In this document: piece by piece, positions 43,924 through 52,283 of the stretch
Numbering within the stretch: the stretch's first letter is position 1
Layout: the number at the start of each line of letters is the position of its first letter
Source of the DNA: Mesorhizobium sp. CA14
GTDB taxonomy: Bacteria; Pseudomonadota; Alphaproteobacteria; Rhizobiales; Rhizobiaceae
DNA length: 64,000 nt
Assembly: GCF_020165195.1 (NCBI RefSeq)
Contig: NZ_JAIUHR010000025.1
Span: 39,377 to 103,376, forward strand
Direction: 5' to 3'
Position numbers and translations under genes: made by a program
Notes under the pieces: generated by a model
Told to the model about the DNA's origin: nothing
The model's input: only the letters and a program-made list of their open reading frames with translations
Databases searched by the model: none

Positions 43924-44900
43924 TGCGTGTTACAGTCTTTGGCGCCGGCGCGATCGGCGGCTACCTCGCCGCGAAGCTGGCGATCTCCGGTTCTGTCGAT
44001 CTGTCGATCATGGCGCGCGGCGCGCATCTCGAAGCGATCAAGGCCAACGGCCTGCGGCTGATCGAGGACGGCAAGGAAACGGTGACGCAGGTCAGAGCTG
44101 CCTCCCGCGCGGAGGAACTCGGCGTGCAGGATTATGTCGTGCTGGCGCTGAAGGCGCATTCGCTGGCCCCGGCGCTGGGCGAGATCGCGCCGCTCCTGGG
44201 CGAGGGGACAGCCGTCGTCACCATGCAGAACGGCGTGCCCTGGTGGTATTTCCACAAGGCGGGCGGCGCACTCGAAGGCACACGGCTCGACGCGGTCGAT
44301 CCGGGCGGCACGATCTGGCAGCGCATCGGGCCGGAACGTGTCATCGGCTCCGTCGTCTATCCCGCTGTCGAGGTCGATGCGCCGGGCCTTATCCGCCATG
44401 TCGAAGGCACGCGCTTTTCCCTGGGCGAGCCTTCGGGCGAAAAGAGCCAGCGCGTGACCGCGCTTGCCCGCGAAATGGTCAAGGCCGGGCTGCAGGCGCC
44501 GGTGCGCGAGGACATCCGCTCGGAGATCTGGGTGAAACTCTGGGGCAATCTTTCCTTCAATCCGATCTCGGCGCTCACCGGCAGCACGCTTGCGGCCATC
44601 GTCGCTGACGACGCCACACGCGCCGTCGCCCGCGCCATGATGCTGGAGGCGCAGGCGATCGGCGAGCGACTCGGCGTGCGCTTCCTCATCCCTGTCGACC
44701 GGCGCATCAAGGGGGCCGGGGATGTCGGCGAGCACAAGACCTCGATGCTGCAGGATCTCGAACGCGGCCGTCCGATGGAGATCGATGCGCTGGTCACCGC
44801 CGTTCAGGAGCTCGGCCGCCTGACCGGCCAACCGACGCCGACCATCGACAGCGTGCTGGCGCTGGTTCGGCGGCTTGCGATCGAGCGCGGGTGTTATTGA
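43923..44900 (+). CDS. Ketopantoate reductase (2-dehydropantoate 2-reductase) family protein
   Basis: 325 residues. Rossmann motif VFGAGAIGGYLAAKLA at the N-terminus, MQNGVPWWYF, and the catalytic lysine in EIWVKLWGNLSFNPISALT. PanE-family enzymes reduce 2-oxo acids with NADPH. The gene is coupled to the CoA-ligase gene and not to other pantothenate genes, and PanE paralogues are common in rhizobia. It may therefore act on a different 2-oxo acid, and no symbol is assigned. Confidence 0.8.
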   Translation: MRVTVFGAGAIGGYLAAKLAISGSVDLSIMARGAHLEAIKANGLRLIEDGKETVTQVRAASRAEELGVQDYVVLALKAHSLAPALGEIAPLLGEGTAVVTMQNGVPWWYFHKAGGALEGTRLDAVDPGGTIWQRIGPERVIGSVVYPAVEVDAPGLIRHVEGTRFSLGEPSGEKSQRVTALAREMVKAGLQAPVREDIRSEIWVKLWGNLSFNPISALTGSTLAAIVADDATRAVARAMMLEAQAIGERLGVRFLIPVDRRIKGAGDVGEHKTSMLQDLERGRPMEIDALVTAVQELGRLTGQPTPTIDSVLALVRRLAIERGCY

Positions 44901-45002
44901 CTTCACAGACGTGAAGATCGTCCGCTCTTGACTCTCGCCAATGTTCCTGTTTTGTTCTAGTAAGGAGTTGTAACAGGAGCGTTCTCAGCCGAACGAGTAC
45001 AG

Positions 45003-45611
45003 ATGTCTCGGCAGCAAGAGTTTGATTTCGGCATTCCGATTCCTCCACTGCAGCCGAAGCTGCGGGATCGCGTGTTCTTCGCGCTGTTTTTGCAGGCCAA
45101 GAATCGTGCCGCGTTTTGGTCATTGCAGAAACATCTGTGCGATCTCAACGGGATAACCGGATCGCTGCTGCTGAAAGAGCGATTTCATGTCAGTCAACGA
45201 CATGTCGGTGATTACAAAAGACTTAGATCGAAAATCGAATTCGCGGCAAAGCGAGCCGGCCAGTTGGTTGAAATGCCGGCGTTTGAAGTCACGTTTAGCT
45301 ATGCCGTGAGTTTTCCCGGGCGCCCGGCGGCAAAAGGCAGGCCGCCATCGCGTCCGTTCGTGCTTTTGGCAGACGATGGACCGGTCTGCGAACTCAGCCG
45401 GTTGATTGGCGTTGCGATGAAGGCAAACGGTCTCAAATCGGCAGATCATTTCGTTCCGCACATGACGCTTGCCTATGACAAGAAATTCATTCCCAGGCAG
45501 CCCATCGATCCGATCAGTTTTGTGGCAAGAGAGTTCGTTCTCGTTCACAGCCTGCGCGGCCTGACGATCTACAAAGATCTGAACCGCTGGCCGCTGGTAG
45601 CCGCGCCATAG
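45003..45611 (+). CDS. 2H phosphoesterase / 2'-5' RNA ligase-like protein
   Basis: 202 residues with the two H-x-[ST]-x motifs of the family: HVSQ (about residue 60) and HMTL (about residue 158, in PHMTLAYDKKF). Members (LigT/ThpR) hydrolyse or ligate cyclic and 2'-5' phosphodiesters; the physiological substrate is unclear. A single gene with its own 100-bp leader. Base composition looks somewhat less GC-rich than its neighbours, which may indicate later arrival. Confidence 0.75.
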   Translation: MSRQQEFDFGIPIPPLQPKLRDRVFFALFLQAKNRAAFWSLQKHLCDLNGITGSLLLKERFHVSQRHVGDYKRLRSKIEFAAKRAGQLVEMPAFEVTFSYAVSFPGRPAAKGRPPSRPFVLLADDGPVCELSRLIGVAMKANGLKSADHFVPHMTLAYDKKFIPRQPIDPISFVAREFVLVHSLRGLTIYKDLNRWPLVAAP

Positions 45612-45718
45612 GCCAGGCGCCACCATCCTGACACGATTTGTCACCTGCGGAGCCGGCTGTCGGTGGCAGGCGAACGATCGATACCTACTTGATGTCTGGT
45701 CCAAACCGGGAGGAAATC

Positions 45719-46072
45719 ATGACCACTGCCGAAATTGCCAAGGATTTCACCGAGCTCCTCAAGCGAGGCGACAACCACGGCGCCGCCGCGAAGTACAATG
45801 CCGACGACATCGTCAGCTACGAGGCGATGGAAGGGCCGATGGCCGTCTGCAGCGGCAAGCAGGCCGTCAAGGAAAAGGGCGCATGGTGGGAAGCCAACCA
45901 CGAGGTTCACGGCGGCTCGATCGAGGGGCCATACGTCAATGGCGACCAGTTCGCGCTACGCTTCAGCTTCGACGTGACGCCCAAATCGACCGGCGAACGC
46001 GTAAAGATGGATGAGGTTGGCCTCTACACGGTCAAAAACGGCAAGATCAGCGAAGAGCGTTTCTACTACTGA
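45719..46072 (+). CDS. SnoaL/NTF2-like protein
   Basis: 117 residues with the cone-shaped NTF2-like pattern: an N-terminal helix (AEIAKDFTELLKRGDNHGAAAKYNADDIVSYE), a GKQAVKEKGAWWEANHEVHG helix, and the curved sheet ending GLYTVKNGKISEERFYY. ATG 45719 follows GGGAGGAAAT. Function unknown; SnoaL proteins range from isomerases to stress proteins. Confidence 0.75.
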   Translation: MTTAEIAKDFTELLKRGDNHGAAAKYNADDIVSYEAMEGPMAVCSGKQAVKEKGAWWEANHEVHGGSIEGPYVNGDQFALRFSFDVTPKSTGERVKMDEVGLYTVKNGKISEERFYY

Positions 46073-46161
46073 GGCTTGCTGGCCTTGGGCTGCGAACGCC
46101 CTTCGCAGCATGATGTAGGCATGGCGACCTCGGATGATATCCAGGCCGCCATGTCTGCTTC

Positions 46162-46641
46162 TCAAATCGTCTTCACATAATCCGCAAGCTGGTCGGCCAC
46201 CGTGCCCCAGCCGTCGAAGAAACCCATCTCCTCATGGCTGTTGCGCGTCGCCTCGTCGCGGTGGATGGCGGTAGCGGTGTAGCGCGTGCCTTTGCCCTCG
46301 GGCGTCAGTGCGATGACCGCGGTGATGAAGGGCTCGCCGGACGGCCGGTAGCCCGGCAGCAGCGCGTCGGTCCACACCAGCCGCTCGTTCGGCACGATCT
46401 CGAGATAGCAGCAATGGCGGTCGTTGATCTCCTTGCCGTCGGGCGATTGCATGCGCGTGCGAAACAGGCCGCCGGGCTGGAGGTCGATCTCGCAGTCGGT
46501 GATGACCCACGGCTTCGGCGTGAACCACTGCTTGACATGCTCAGGCCTCGTCCAGGCGCGCCACAAGAGTTCGCGCGGCGCGTCGAGGAAGTGCTCCAGC
46601 GTCAGGTCCAGTTTCGGGTTCGGCTTGAACGGATAGCTCAC
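46162..46641 (-). CDS. SRPBCC / AHSA1-domain protein
   Basis: 159 residues of the Activator-of-Hsp90-homology (AHSA1/CalC) type: FLDAPRELLWRAWTRPEHVKQWF, PGGLFRTRM, GWGTVADQLADYV. It overlaps the upstream ArsR gene by 4 bp. ArsR-AHSA1 pairs are very common in bacteria; a ligand-binding or toxin-protection role is assumed but rarely tested. Confidence 0.85.
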   Translation of the reverse strand: MSYPFKPNPKLDLTLEHFLDAPRELLWRAWTRPEHVKQWFTPKPWVITDCEIDLQPGGLFRTRMQSPDGKEINDRHCCYLEIVPNERLVWTDALLPGYRPSGEPFITAVIALTPEGKGTRYTATAIHRDEATRNSHEEMGFFDGWGTVADQLADYVKTI

Positions 46642-46991
46642 TTTTCAATCTCCTTGAGGTTCATCACATAGGCGTCGAACTGGTCGAGCCGGCGCTCCCA
46701 CAGCGCGCGCTGTTCGACGAGCCAGTTTTCCGCCAGCTTCAGCGGCTCGGGCGAGAGGCTGTAAGTCCTGACCCGGCCGGCCTTTTGCGACTGCACCAGC
46801 CCGCAACCTTCCAGCACCTTCAGGTGCTCGACGAAGGAGGGGAGCGCCATGCCGAACGGCTCCGCCAGCTCGCTGACCGAGGCGGGACTTCTGTTCAGCC
46901 GCTCCACGACGCGCCGCCGTGTCGGATCGGCCAGCGCGCGAAAAATGCCGTCGATGGGCGGTGGGTTCTGGCTTGCTATCTGCAGGCTCAT
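46638..46991 (-). CDS. ArsR-family regulator paired with AHSA1 gene
   Basis: 117 residues, winged helix-turn-helix from about 14 to 90 (GIFRALADPTRRRVVERL, SVSELAEPFGMALPSFVEHLKVLEGCGLVQ). There is no metal-binding cysteine pair, so it is not an obvious metal sensor. Likely autoregulates the two-gene operon. Confidence 0.85.
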   Translation of the reverse strand: MSLQIASQNPPPIDGIFRALADPTRRRVVERLNRSPASVSELAEPFGMALPSFVEHLKVLEGCGLVQSQKAGRVRTYSLSPEPLKLAENWLVEQRALWERRLDQFDAYVMNLKEIEK

Positions 46992-47164
46992 GGCTGTTCC
47001 TTCCGAGACCGCCTGGCGGTCAGGTGATCTTTGCAGGAAGATACTTAGGAAAAACCCTTAGTATTGGCAAGGCCAAAATCGCACCGCCGCAAAGCGCTGG
47101 CAAAGCTTATGGGGCCGGCCTAGGCTTCTGCCGGATTCGAAAATTCATCTGACAGAGGCCCGCT

Positions 47165-47512
47165 TTGACCATCACCATGTACGGCATCACCACCTGCGAC
47201 ACGATCAAGAAGGCGCGTGTCTGGCTGGAGAGCCATGACGTCCCGTATCGCTTTCATGACTACCGGGCAGAGGGGATCGAGGCCGACAGGCTCAGCGGTT
47301 GGGTCGGCAAGGTCGGCTGGGAAAAGCTGCTCAACAAAGGCAGCACCACCTTTCGCGAGCTGCCGGAAGCGGATAAGGCCGGGCTGGACGAGAAGAAGGC
47401 GAAGCAGCTGATGCTCGCCAAACCGACGATGATCAAGCGGCCGGTGCTGGAGGTCGGCGAGCGGATATTAGTGGGGTTCAAGCCGGAGGTTTACGAGGAG
47501 GCGGTGAAGTAG
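47165..47512 (+). CDS. ArsC/Spx-family reductase (YffB-like)
   Basis: 115 residues, thioredoxin-like fold: MYGITTCDTIKKARVWLE has the single C-x-x-T active-site cysteine, followed by the KVGWEKLLNKGSTTFRELP and KPTMIKRPVLEVG segments of the YffB subgroup. Members are glutathione-dependent thiol reductases of unclear physiological role, not true arsenate reductases. Start TTG 47165 or ATG 47177. Confidence 0.8.
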   Translation: MTITMYGITTCDTIKKARVWLESHDVPYRFHDYRAEGIEADRLSGWVGKVGWEKLLNKGSTTFRELPEADKAGLDEKKAKQLMLAKPTMIKRPVLEVGERILVGFKPEVYEEAVK

Positions 47513-47523
47513 GGGCGGGACGC

Positions 47524-47716
47524 CGAAGCTGCCAATCTCCCCCTTTGCGGGGGAGATGGCCGGCAGGCCTGAGGGGGGTGTGAAGGAACGCGGCGTTGGC
47601 CGACGTGTCGACGCGAAGCTGCCTCGGGTATGCAGTTTGATTATTGAGAGGCTGGAGGGACAGCACCCCCTCTGCCCTGCCTGGCATCTCCCCCGCAAGG
47701 GGGGAAATCGGACGTC
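47524..47716. repeat. RIME-like large palindrome (copy 3)
   Basis: The CAATCTCCCCCTTTGCGGGGGAGATGGCCGGCAGG... arm returns as CCTGGCATCTCCCCCGCAAGGGGGGAAATCGG, with GAGGGGGGTG/CACCCCCTC pairing inside. It fills the gap between two converging genes. A shortened relative of its inner part is at 56989-57060. Confidence 0.8.
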
Positions 47717-47754
47717 GCTTCCGCCTTCGCTTATCGCCAACGTAGCGGGATACA

Positions 47755-48108
47755 TCACGTCCCTCGCAAATAGTCCGCCAGCGCCACCGCATTGTTGTGC
47801 GCCTCGTCATGCGCGCCGTAGAGCAGCGTCACCTTGCCCTCGCGCAGCAGGCCGCGCAGTTGCGCCACCGCCTCGCTATTTGCATCAAGCTCGGCCCGAT
47901 ATCGCTTCTTGAATTCCGGCCAGCGCTCCGGCTCGTGGCCGAACCATTTGCGCAGTTCGTTGCTCGGCGCGATCTCCTTCAGCCATAGCGTCAGCTCGGC
48001 GTCCTTCTTGCTGACGCCGCGCGGCCAGATCCGGTCGACCAGCACCCGCCGGCCGTCGGCTTTCGCCGGCGGCTCATAGACACGCTTCACCGCAATGTCG
48101 AAGGCCAC
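47755..48108 (-). CDS. DUF488 protein
   Basis: 117 residues with the family's VDRIWPRGVSKKDAELTLWLKEIAPSNELRKWFGH block and YGAHDEAHNNAVAL near the end. DUF488 proteins are small and widespread, with no established function. Confidence 0.8.
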   Translation of the reverse strand: MAFDIAVKRVYEPPAKADGRRVLVDRIWPRGVSKKDAELTLWLKEIAPSNELRKWFGHEPERWPEFKKRYRAELDANSEAVAQLRGLLREGKVTLLYGAHDEAHNNAVALADYLRGT

Positions 48109-48126
48109 TTACGCCTCCTTTGCCAA

Positions 48127-48188
48127 GCAATTCCAAGAAAAGCGTGCAGCGCTCGGCGACTTCGCCGTGGCCGTCCGTTCGGAATTGC
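48127..48188. repeat. GCAATTCC palindromic repeat, expanded copy
   Basis: GCAATTCC (48127-48134) and GGAATTGC (48181-48188) frame a core like those at 4045 and 37817 but about 18 bases longer, with an inner CGGCGAC TTCGCCG hairpin. It lies between the aminopeptidase and DUF488 genes. Confidence 0.7.
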
Positions 48189-48203
48189 GCCAACAAAGTA
48201 CCG

Positions 48204-49460
48204 TTACGCCCACTCGCCCTTGCGCATCACCGGCACGCGGCCGCCGTCCTTGGCCACGCCGTCGATGTCGATCTTGTCGGAGCCAATCATCCAGTCGATG
48301 TGGATGAAGCTCTTGTTGCCGCCGCGCTCCGCGATCTCGTCCTGGCTGAGCGACGCGCCGTCGACAAAGCATTTCGAATAGCACTGCCCGAGCGCGATGT
48401 GGCAAGCGGCGTTCTCGTCGAACAGCGTGTTGAAGAACAACAGCCCGCTCTTCGCGATCGGCGAGGAATGCGGCACCAGCGCCACCTCGCCGAGACGGCG
48501 CGCGCCTTCATCGGTGTCCAGCACCTTCTGCAGCACGTCCTCGCCCTTCGAGGCTTTGGCCTCGACGATCCGCCCGCCTTCGAAGCGCACCGAGATGTCG
48601 TCGATCAGCGTGCCCTGGTAGGAGAGCGGCTTGGTCGAGGAGACATGGCCCTCGACGCGCATTGCATGCGGCGTGGTGAAGACCTCCTCGGTCGGGATGT
48701 TCGGGTTGCAGGTGATGCCGTTCTTCGCCGTCGAAGCGCCGCCCATCCATTCATGGCCATCCGCCAGCCCGACGGTCAGGTCGGTGCCCGGTCCGGTGAA
48801 ATGCAGCGCGTGGAAACTGTGCTCGTTGAGCCATTTTGTGCGCTCGGCCAAGGCGGCGTTATGCGCCTTCCAGTTGCCGATCGGGTCCTCGACATCGACC
48901 CGCGAGGCCGAGAAGATGGCGTCGGCGAGCTTCACCACCGCGACGTCGTCGGGCTCGCCCGGAAACACTTGGCGAGCCCACGCAAGGTCGGGATAGGCGA
49001 CGATGTTCCAGTTGATGTCGAAGCCGGTGATCTTCTCCAGCGCCGGCTGGTAAGCCATCGAGTTCGCCTTGTTGGCGCGCGCCACCTTGGCCGGATCCTG
49101 TGACGAGAGCAGCGACGGATCCTCGCCGCGCACGGCGAGCCGCGCCGCATTATTGGAGAACGCCTTCGCCATGCCTTCGTAGAGCCAGCCGGCGGCGCGG
49201 TCGAAGCCGGCGTCTGCCCCATAGCGAAAACGCGCCAGCGTGATCTCGTCGTCATTGAAGATGGGCGTCACTATGCCGGCGCCCGCCTTGTAGGCGTGCT
49301 CGACGATGCGTCGGGTCAGTGGCAGCGCCGCGATCGAGGAGGTCAGCACAAGGTCCTGGCCAGGCTGCAGCTGCAGCCCGACCTTGACGGCGACTTCCGC
49401 CAGCCTGTCGAGCTTCACCGGGTCGATGCTTGCCGAAACGCCGCGCGAATGTGTGGTCAT
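48204..49460 (-). CDS. Aminopeptidase, M29 family (AmpS/PepS-like)
   Basis: 418 residues. The C-terminal half carries the family's metal-site segments: GPGTDLTVGL, NIPTEEVFTTPH, RLGEVALVPHSSPI, FNTLFDENAACHIALG and HIDWMIGSD. These cytoplasmic leucyl/seryl aminopeptidases use two metal ions to trim peptides. The standard N-terminus follows ATG 49458-49460. A single-gene transcript. Confidence 0.85.
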   Translation of the reverse strand: MTTHSRGVSASIDPVKLDRLAEVAVKVGLQLQPGQDLVLTSSIAALPLTRRIVEHAYKAGAGIVTPIFNDDEITLARFRYGADAGFDRAAGWLYEGMAKAFSNNAARLAVRGEDPSLLSSQDPAKVARANKANSMAYQPALEKITGFDINWNIVAYPDLAWARQVFPGEPDDVAVVKLADAIFSASRVDVEDPIGNWKAHNAALAERTKWLNEHSFHALHFTGPGTDLTVGLADGHEWMGGASTAKNGITCNPNIPTEEVFTTPHAMRVEGHVSSTKPLSYQGTLIDDISVRFEGGRIVEAKASKGEDVLQKVLDTDEGARRLGEVALVPHSSPIAKSGLLFFNTLFDENAACHIALGQCYSKCFVDGASLSQDEIAERGGNKSFIHIDWMIGSDKIDIDGVAKDGGRVPVMRKGEWA

Positions 49461-49586
49461 GATCCTGCCTGCCGTTATGTTGGGGTTCTCATCCTTACAT
49501 AGACCGCTGCGATTGACCTTTCCACCGCGATCGACTGGGCCTGCTCTCAAGCAGGACGAACCGCGTCGCTGAAGAGTGCGGAGCGG

Positions 49587-50501
49587 TTATGCGGCGCTGT
49601 CCAGCGCCCGGAACTGCGCCATGGTCGCCTCGATCTCCTCGCGGATCCAGGCCTTGAAGTCGCGCACCTTGCGGCTTTCGCTCTTGGTGGCCGAGGTCAC
49701 GAGCCAGTAACCCAGCCCGCTCTCGGCCCTGATCCCAAAGGGCGCGACCAGCCGGCCGTCGGCCAGCGCGTCGGCGGTCAGCAACTGCCAGGCGAGCATC
49801 ACGCCATGACCGGCGATCGCCGATTCCAGGCAAAGCATCGGATCGGTGAAACGCGCGCCTTTCTGGAAGGTGACCGGCTCGACGCCCGCCGCCTCGAACC
49901 AGCCGTCCCAGCTGAACATCGCCCGCTCGTCGGTGATCGCGCAGGTCTGCGCCAGATCGCCGATCGATTTCAGCTTGGCCGCGATCGAGGGCGCGCAGAC
50001 CGGAAACACCTCCTGGGCAAGCAGAAGCTCGGCGCGTCCGCCAGGCCATTTGCCGTCGCCAAGCCGGATGGCGATATCGATGTCGGACCGGTCGAGATCG
50101 GCGACCCTGGCCGACGCGTCGATGCGCAAAAGCACATTCGGATGGCGCGCGAAATGCCGCGACAGCCGGGGCAGCAGCCATTTCGAGGCGAAAGCCGGCG
50201 CCACCGAGACGACCAGCGTGCACTCGTTGGTCTCGTTGGCCAGCGCCACCGCTTGCGCAAGCTCGCGGAAGCCGGCGCTGAGCCGCGCCGTGAAGGCGGC
50301 GCCGAATTCGGTCGGCACGAGTCCGCCCGGCGTTCTTTCGAACAGCGCCTGTCCCAACTGCTTTTCCGTGCGCTTGACCTGCTGGCTGACGGCGCTGACC
50401 GAGACGCTGAGCTCCGCCGCCGCTCCCGCCAGCGATCCCAGCCGGGCGACGGTTTCCACGGCGCGCAGGCCGTTGAGATGGACGCGGTTCAGCATAGCCA
50501 T
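49587..50501 (-). CDS. LysR-family regulator, GcvA-like
   Basis: 304 residues. The helix-turn-helix LGSLAGAAAELSVSVSAVSQQVKRTEKQLGQALFER and the effector-domain segments RFARHPNVLLRIDASARVADL and DIDIAIRLGDGKWPG resemble the GcvA/AmpR subgroup. Divergent from a 66-codon ORF, its most likely nearby target. Start ATG 50501 or 50495. Confidence 0.85.
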   Translation of the reverse strand: MAMLNRVHLNGLRAVETVARLGSLAGAAAELSVSVSAVSQQVKRTEKQLGQALFERTPGGLVPTEFGAAFTARLSAGFRELAQAVALANETNECTLVVSVAPAFASKWLLPRLSRHFARHPNVLLRIDASARVADLDRSDIDIAIRLGDGKWPGGRAELLLAQEVFPVCAPSIAAKLKSIGDLAQTCAITDERAMFSWDGWFEAAGVEPVTFQKGARFTDPMLCLESAIAGHGVMLAWQLLTADALADGRLVAPFGIRAESGLGYWLVTSATKSESRKVRDFKAWIREEIEATMAQFRALDSAA

Positions 50502-50597
50502 CCAGTTTTTCTAAAGTGAACGGACCGAAATCTCAATTGAAACCGGATAGAAAACGGCAGAATTTACCTGGAACAGCCTTGAACCACGAGGTGGCCC

Positions 50598-50798
50598 ATG
50601 AAGATTTTATCTTTTCTGAAAGGGCTGTCCGGCGCCGAGGCGAGGCCGCGCGAGGACGGCGAGATCGCACACTGGATCACCGATCCGTTGTCGCATCCGG
50701 TGCTCGATACCATGTCGGAGCGCGAGCTCGGCGATATGCCCTTCCGGCTGACCGCCCGCCGCACTGCATATGAAACGTCAGGCGCGGCTGGCCGCTAA
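50598..50798 (+). CDS. Small hypothetical protein
   Basis: 66 residues; GAGGTGG lies 5 bp before the ATG. Basic-acidic, soluble, with a C-terminal half (SERELGDMPFRLTARR) reminiscent of small rhizobial DUF proteins of unknown role. Codon use is coding-like and it is divergent from a LysR gene, which supports it being real, but the family is not recognised with certainty. Confidence 0.5.
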   Translation: MKILSFLKGLSGAEARPREDGEIAHWITDPLSHPVLDTMSERELGDMPFRLTARRTAYETSGAAGR

Positions 50799-50811
50799 GT
50801 TATTGGCCTTT

Positions 50812-50942
50812 TCGGCGGCGCTCCCCTCATCCGGCCGCTTCGCGGCCTCCCTTGGGGAGAAGAGATGGCGCCGGCACCGACAGGCTCCTCTCCCCACCGG
50901 GGAGAGGTCAGCCGAGCGAAGCGGAGGCTAGGTGAGGGGATG
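50812..50942. repeat. RIME-like large palindrome (copy 4)
   Basis: CGCTCCCCTCATCCGGCC...CTTGGGGAGAAG pairs with CTCCTCTCCCCACCGGGGAGAGG...GGCTAGGTGAGGGGATG. Its right end contains the only usable start codon of the following MFS gene. Confidence 0.75.
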
Positions 50943-52161
50943 TCCGCGCCTGGCCCAACGCAAGCACGTTGTTTCGCCTGCGCGCACAATTACTCTGCGC
51001 CGCAATGAACGCCTCGCCATCTCCCTGCGGCTTGCTCTCGCCGGCATGGTCGCGCTTGCCGTCGCCATGGGCATCGGCCGCTTCGTCTACACGCCTATCC
51101 TGCCCGGCATGATGGAAGGATTGCATTTGACGCCGGCCGATGCCGGCTGGATCGCATCCGCCAATTATGTCGGCTACCTCATCGGCGCTTTGGCCGCTGC
51201 CGGAGGCTGGGCGCATGGCCGCGAGCGCATGCTGATGTTCGCCGGCCTCGCCGCCAGCGCCGTGCTCGCGGCCCCGATGGGGCTCACCGAGACGATGGCC
51301 GCCTTCCTCGTCATCCGCTTCCTCGCCGGCCTCGCCAGCGCCTTCGTCATGGTGTTCATGGCCTCGATCGTCTTCAGCCATCTGGCAGAGGCCGGCCGCG
51401 GCGATTTGCAGGCGATGCATTTCGGCGGCGTCGGCCTGGGCATTGCCGCGTCCTCGGCGCTGCTGGCGATCCTCGTCTCCGAACATGCGGGCTGGGCCGC
51501 GGGCTGGCTCTGGTCGGGAGCGCTTTCGGCCGTCGGCCTGCTCGTCGTCGCGCTGCTCGCCGGCTCGACCACCCCGGCCAATGTCACCGACGGGCGCGAG
51601 CCGGCGGTGCCGAAGCACGGGTCCCTGGTGAAGATGATCGTCGCCTACGGACTGTTCGGCTTCGGCTATGTGGTGACGGCCACTTTCCTGGTCGCCATCG
51701 TCCGCCAGGGCGGCGGCGGGCGCGTCTTCGAGGCCACTGTCTGGATGGTCGCCGGCCTGGCCGGCTTTCCCTCGACATGGCTTTGGCAGAAGCTCGCCGG
51801 CCGGATAGGGCTCTATGCCGCCTACGCTGCTAGCTGCCTGGTCGAGGTGGTCGGCGTCGCCGCCAGCGTCGTCGTCAAGGGCGCAGCCGGACCGTTGATA
51901 GCAGGCGTCCTGCTCGGCGGCACCTTCATCGCCATCACGGCGCTGGGCTTGCAGATGGGCAGGCAGCTCGCGCCGCGGGCGCCGCGCCGCATCTTCGCGG
52001 TGATGACGGCAGCCTTCGGTCTTGGCCAGATTGTCGGCCCGATCGCCGCCGGCCTGCTCGCCCAGGCCTGGGGCAATTACGTGCTTGCCTCGATCCTGGC
52101 GGCGGCGGCGCTGCTCGCCTCCGGCGTCATTGCCTGGTCGGCTGCGCCAAAATCGCCATGA
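50932..52161 (+). CDS. MFS transporter, YbfB/YjiJ family
   Basis: About 409 residues, twelve helices. The first helix RLALAGMVALAVAMGIGRFVYTPILPGM is characteristic of YbfB/YjiJ proteins, as is the GGWAHGRERML loop. Substrate unknown. The only in-frame ATG/GTG/TTG upstream of helix 1 is GTG 50932, within the RIME-like repeat; ATG 51046 would cut into helix 1. The N-terminal ~25 residues therefore seem partly derived from the repeat. Confidence 0.8.
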   Translation: MRGCPRLAQRKHVVSPARTITLRRNERLAISLRLALAGMVALAVAMGIGRFVYTPILPGMMEGLHLTPADAGWIASANYVGYLIGALAAAGGWAHGRERMLMFAGLAASAVLAAPMGLTETMAAFLVIRFLAGLASAFVMVFMASIVFSHLAEAGRGDLQAMHFGGVGLGIAASSALLAILVSEHAGWAAGWLWSGALSAVGLLVVALLAGSTTPANVTDGREPAVPKHGSLVKMIVAYGLFGFGYVVTATFLVAIVRQGGGGRVFEATVWMVAGLAGFPSTWLWQKLAGRIGLYAAYAASCLVEVVGVAASVVVKGAAGPLIAGVLLGGTFIAITALGLQMGRQLAPRAPRRIFAVMTAAFGLGQIVGPIAAGLLAQAWGNYVLASILAAAALLASGVIAWSAAPKSP

Positions 52162-52283
52162 TTTGCGGCTTGTTCGATACCGGGCGTCGGGCACGGGCAT
52201 TTTCTTTCCCCCTAATGTGTGACTTTATGCCCGCCGAACAGCAACGCCGCTGATTTGCGGTCAGACCGAGGAAACCCGCCACA

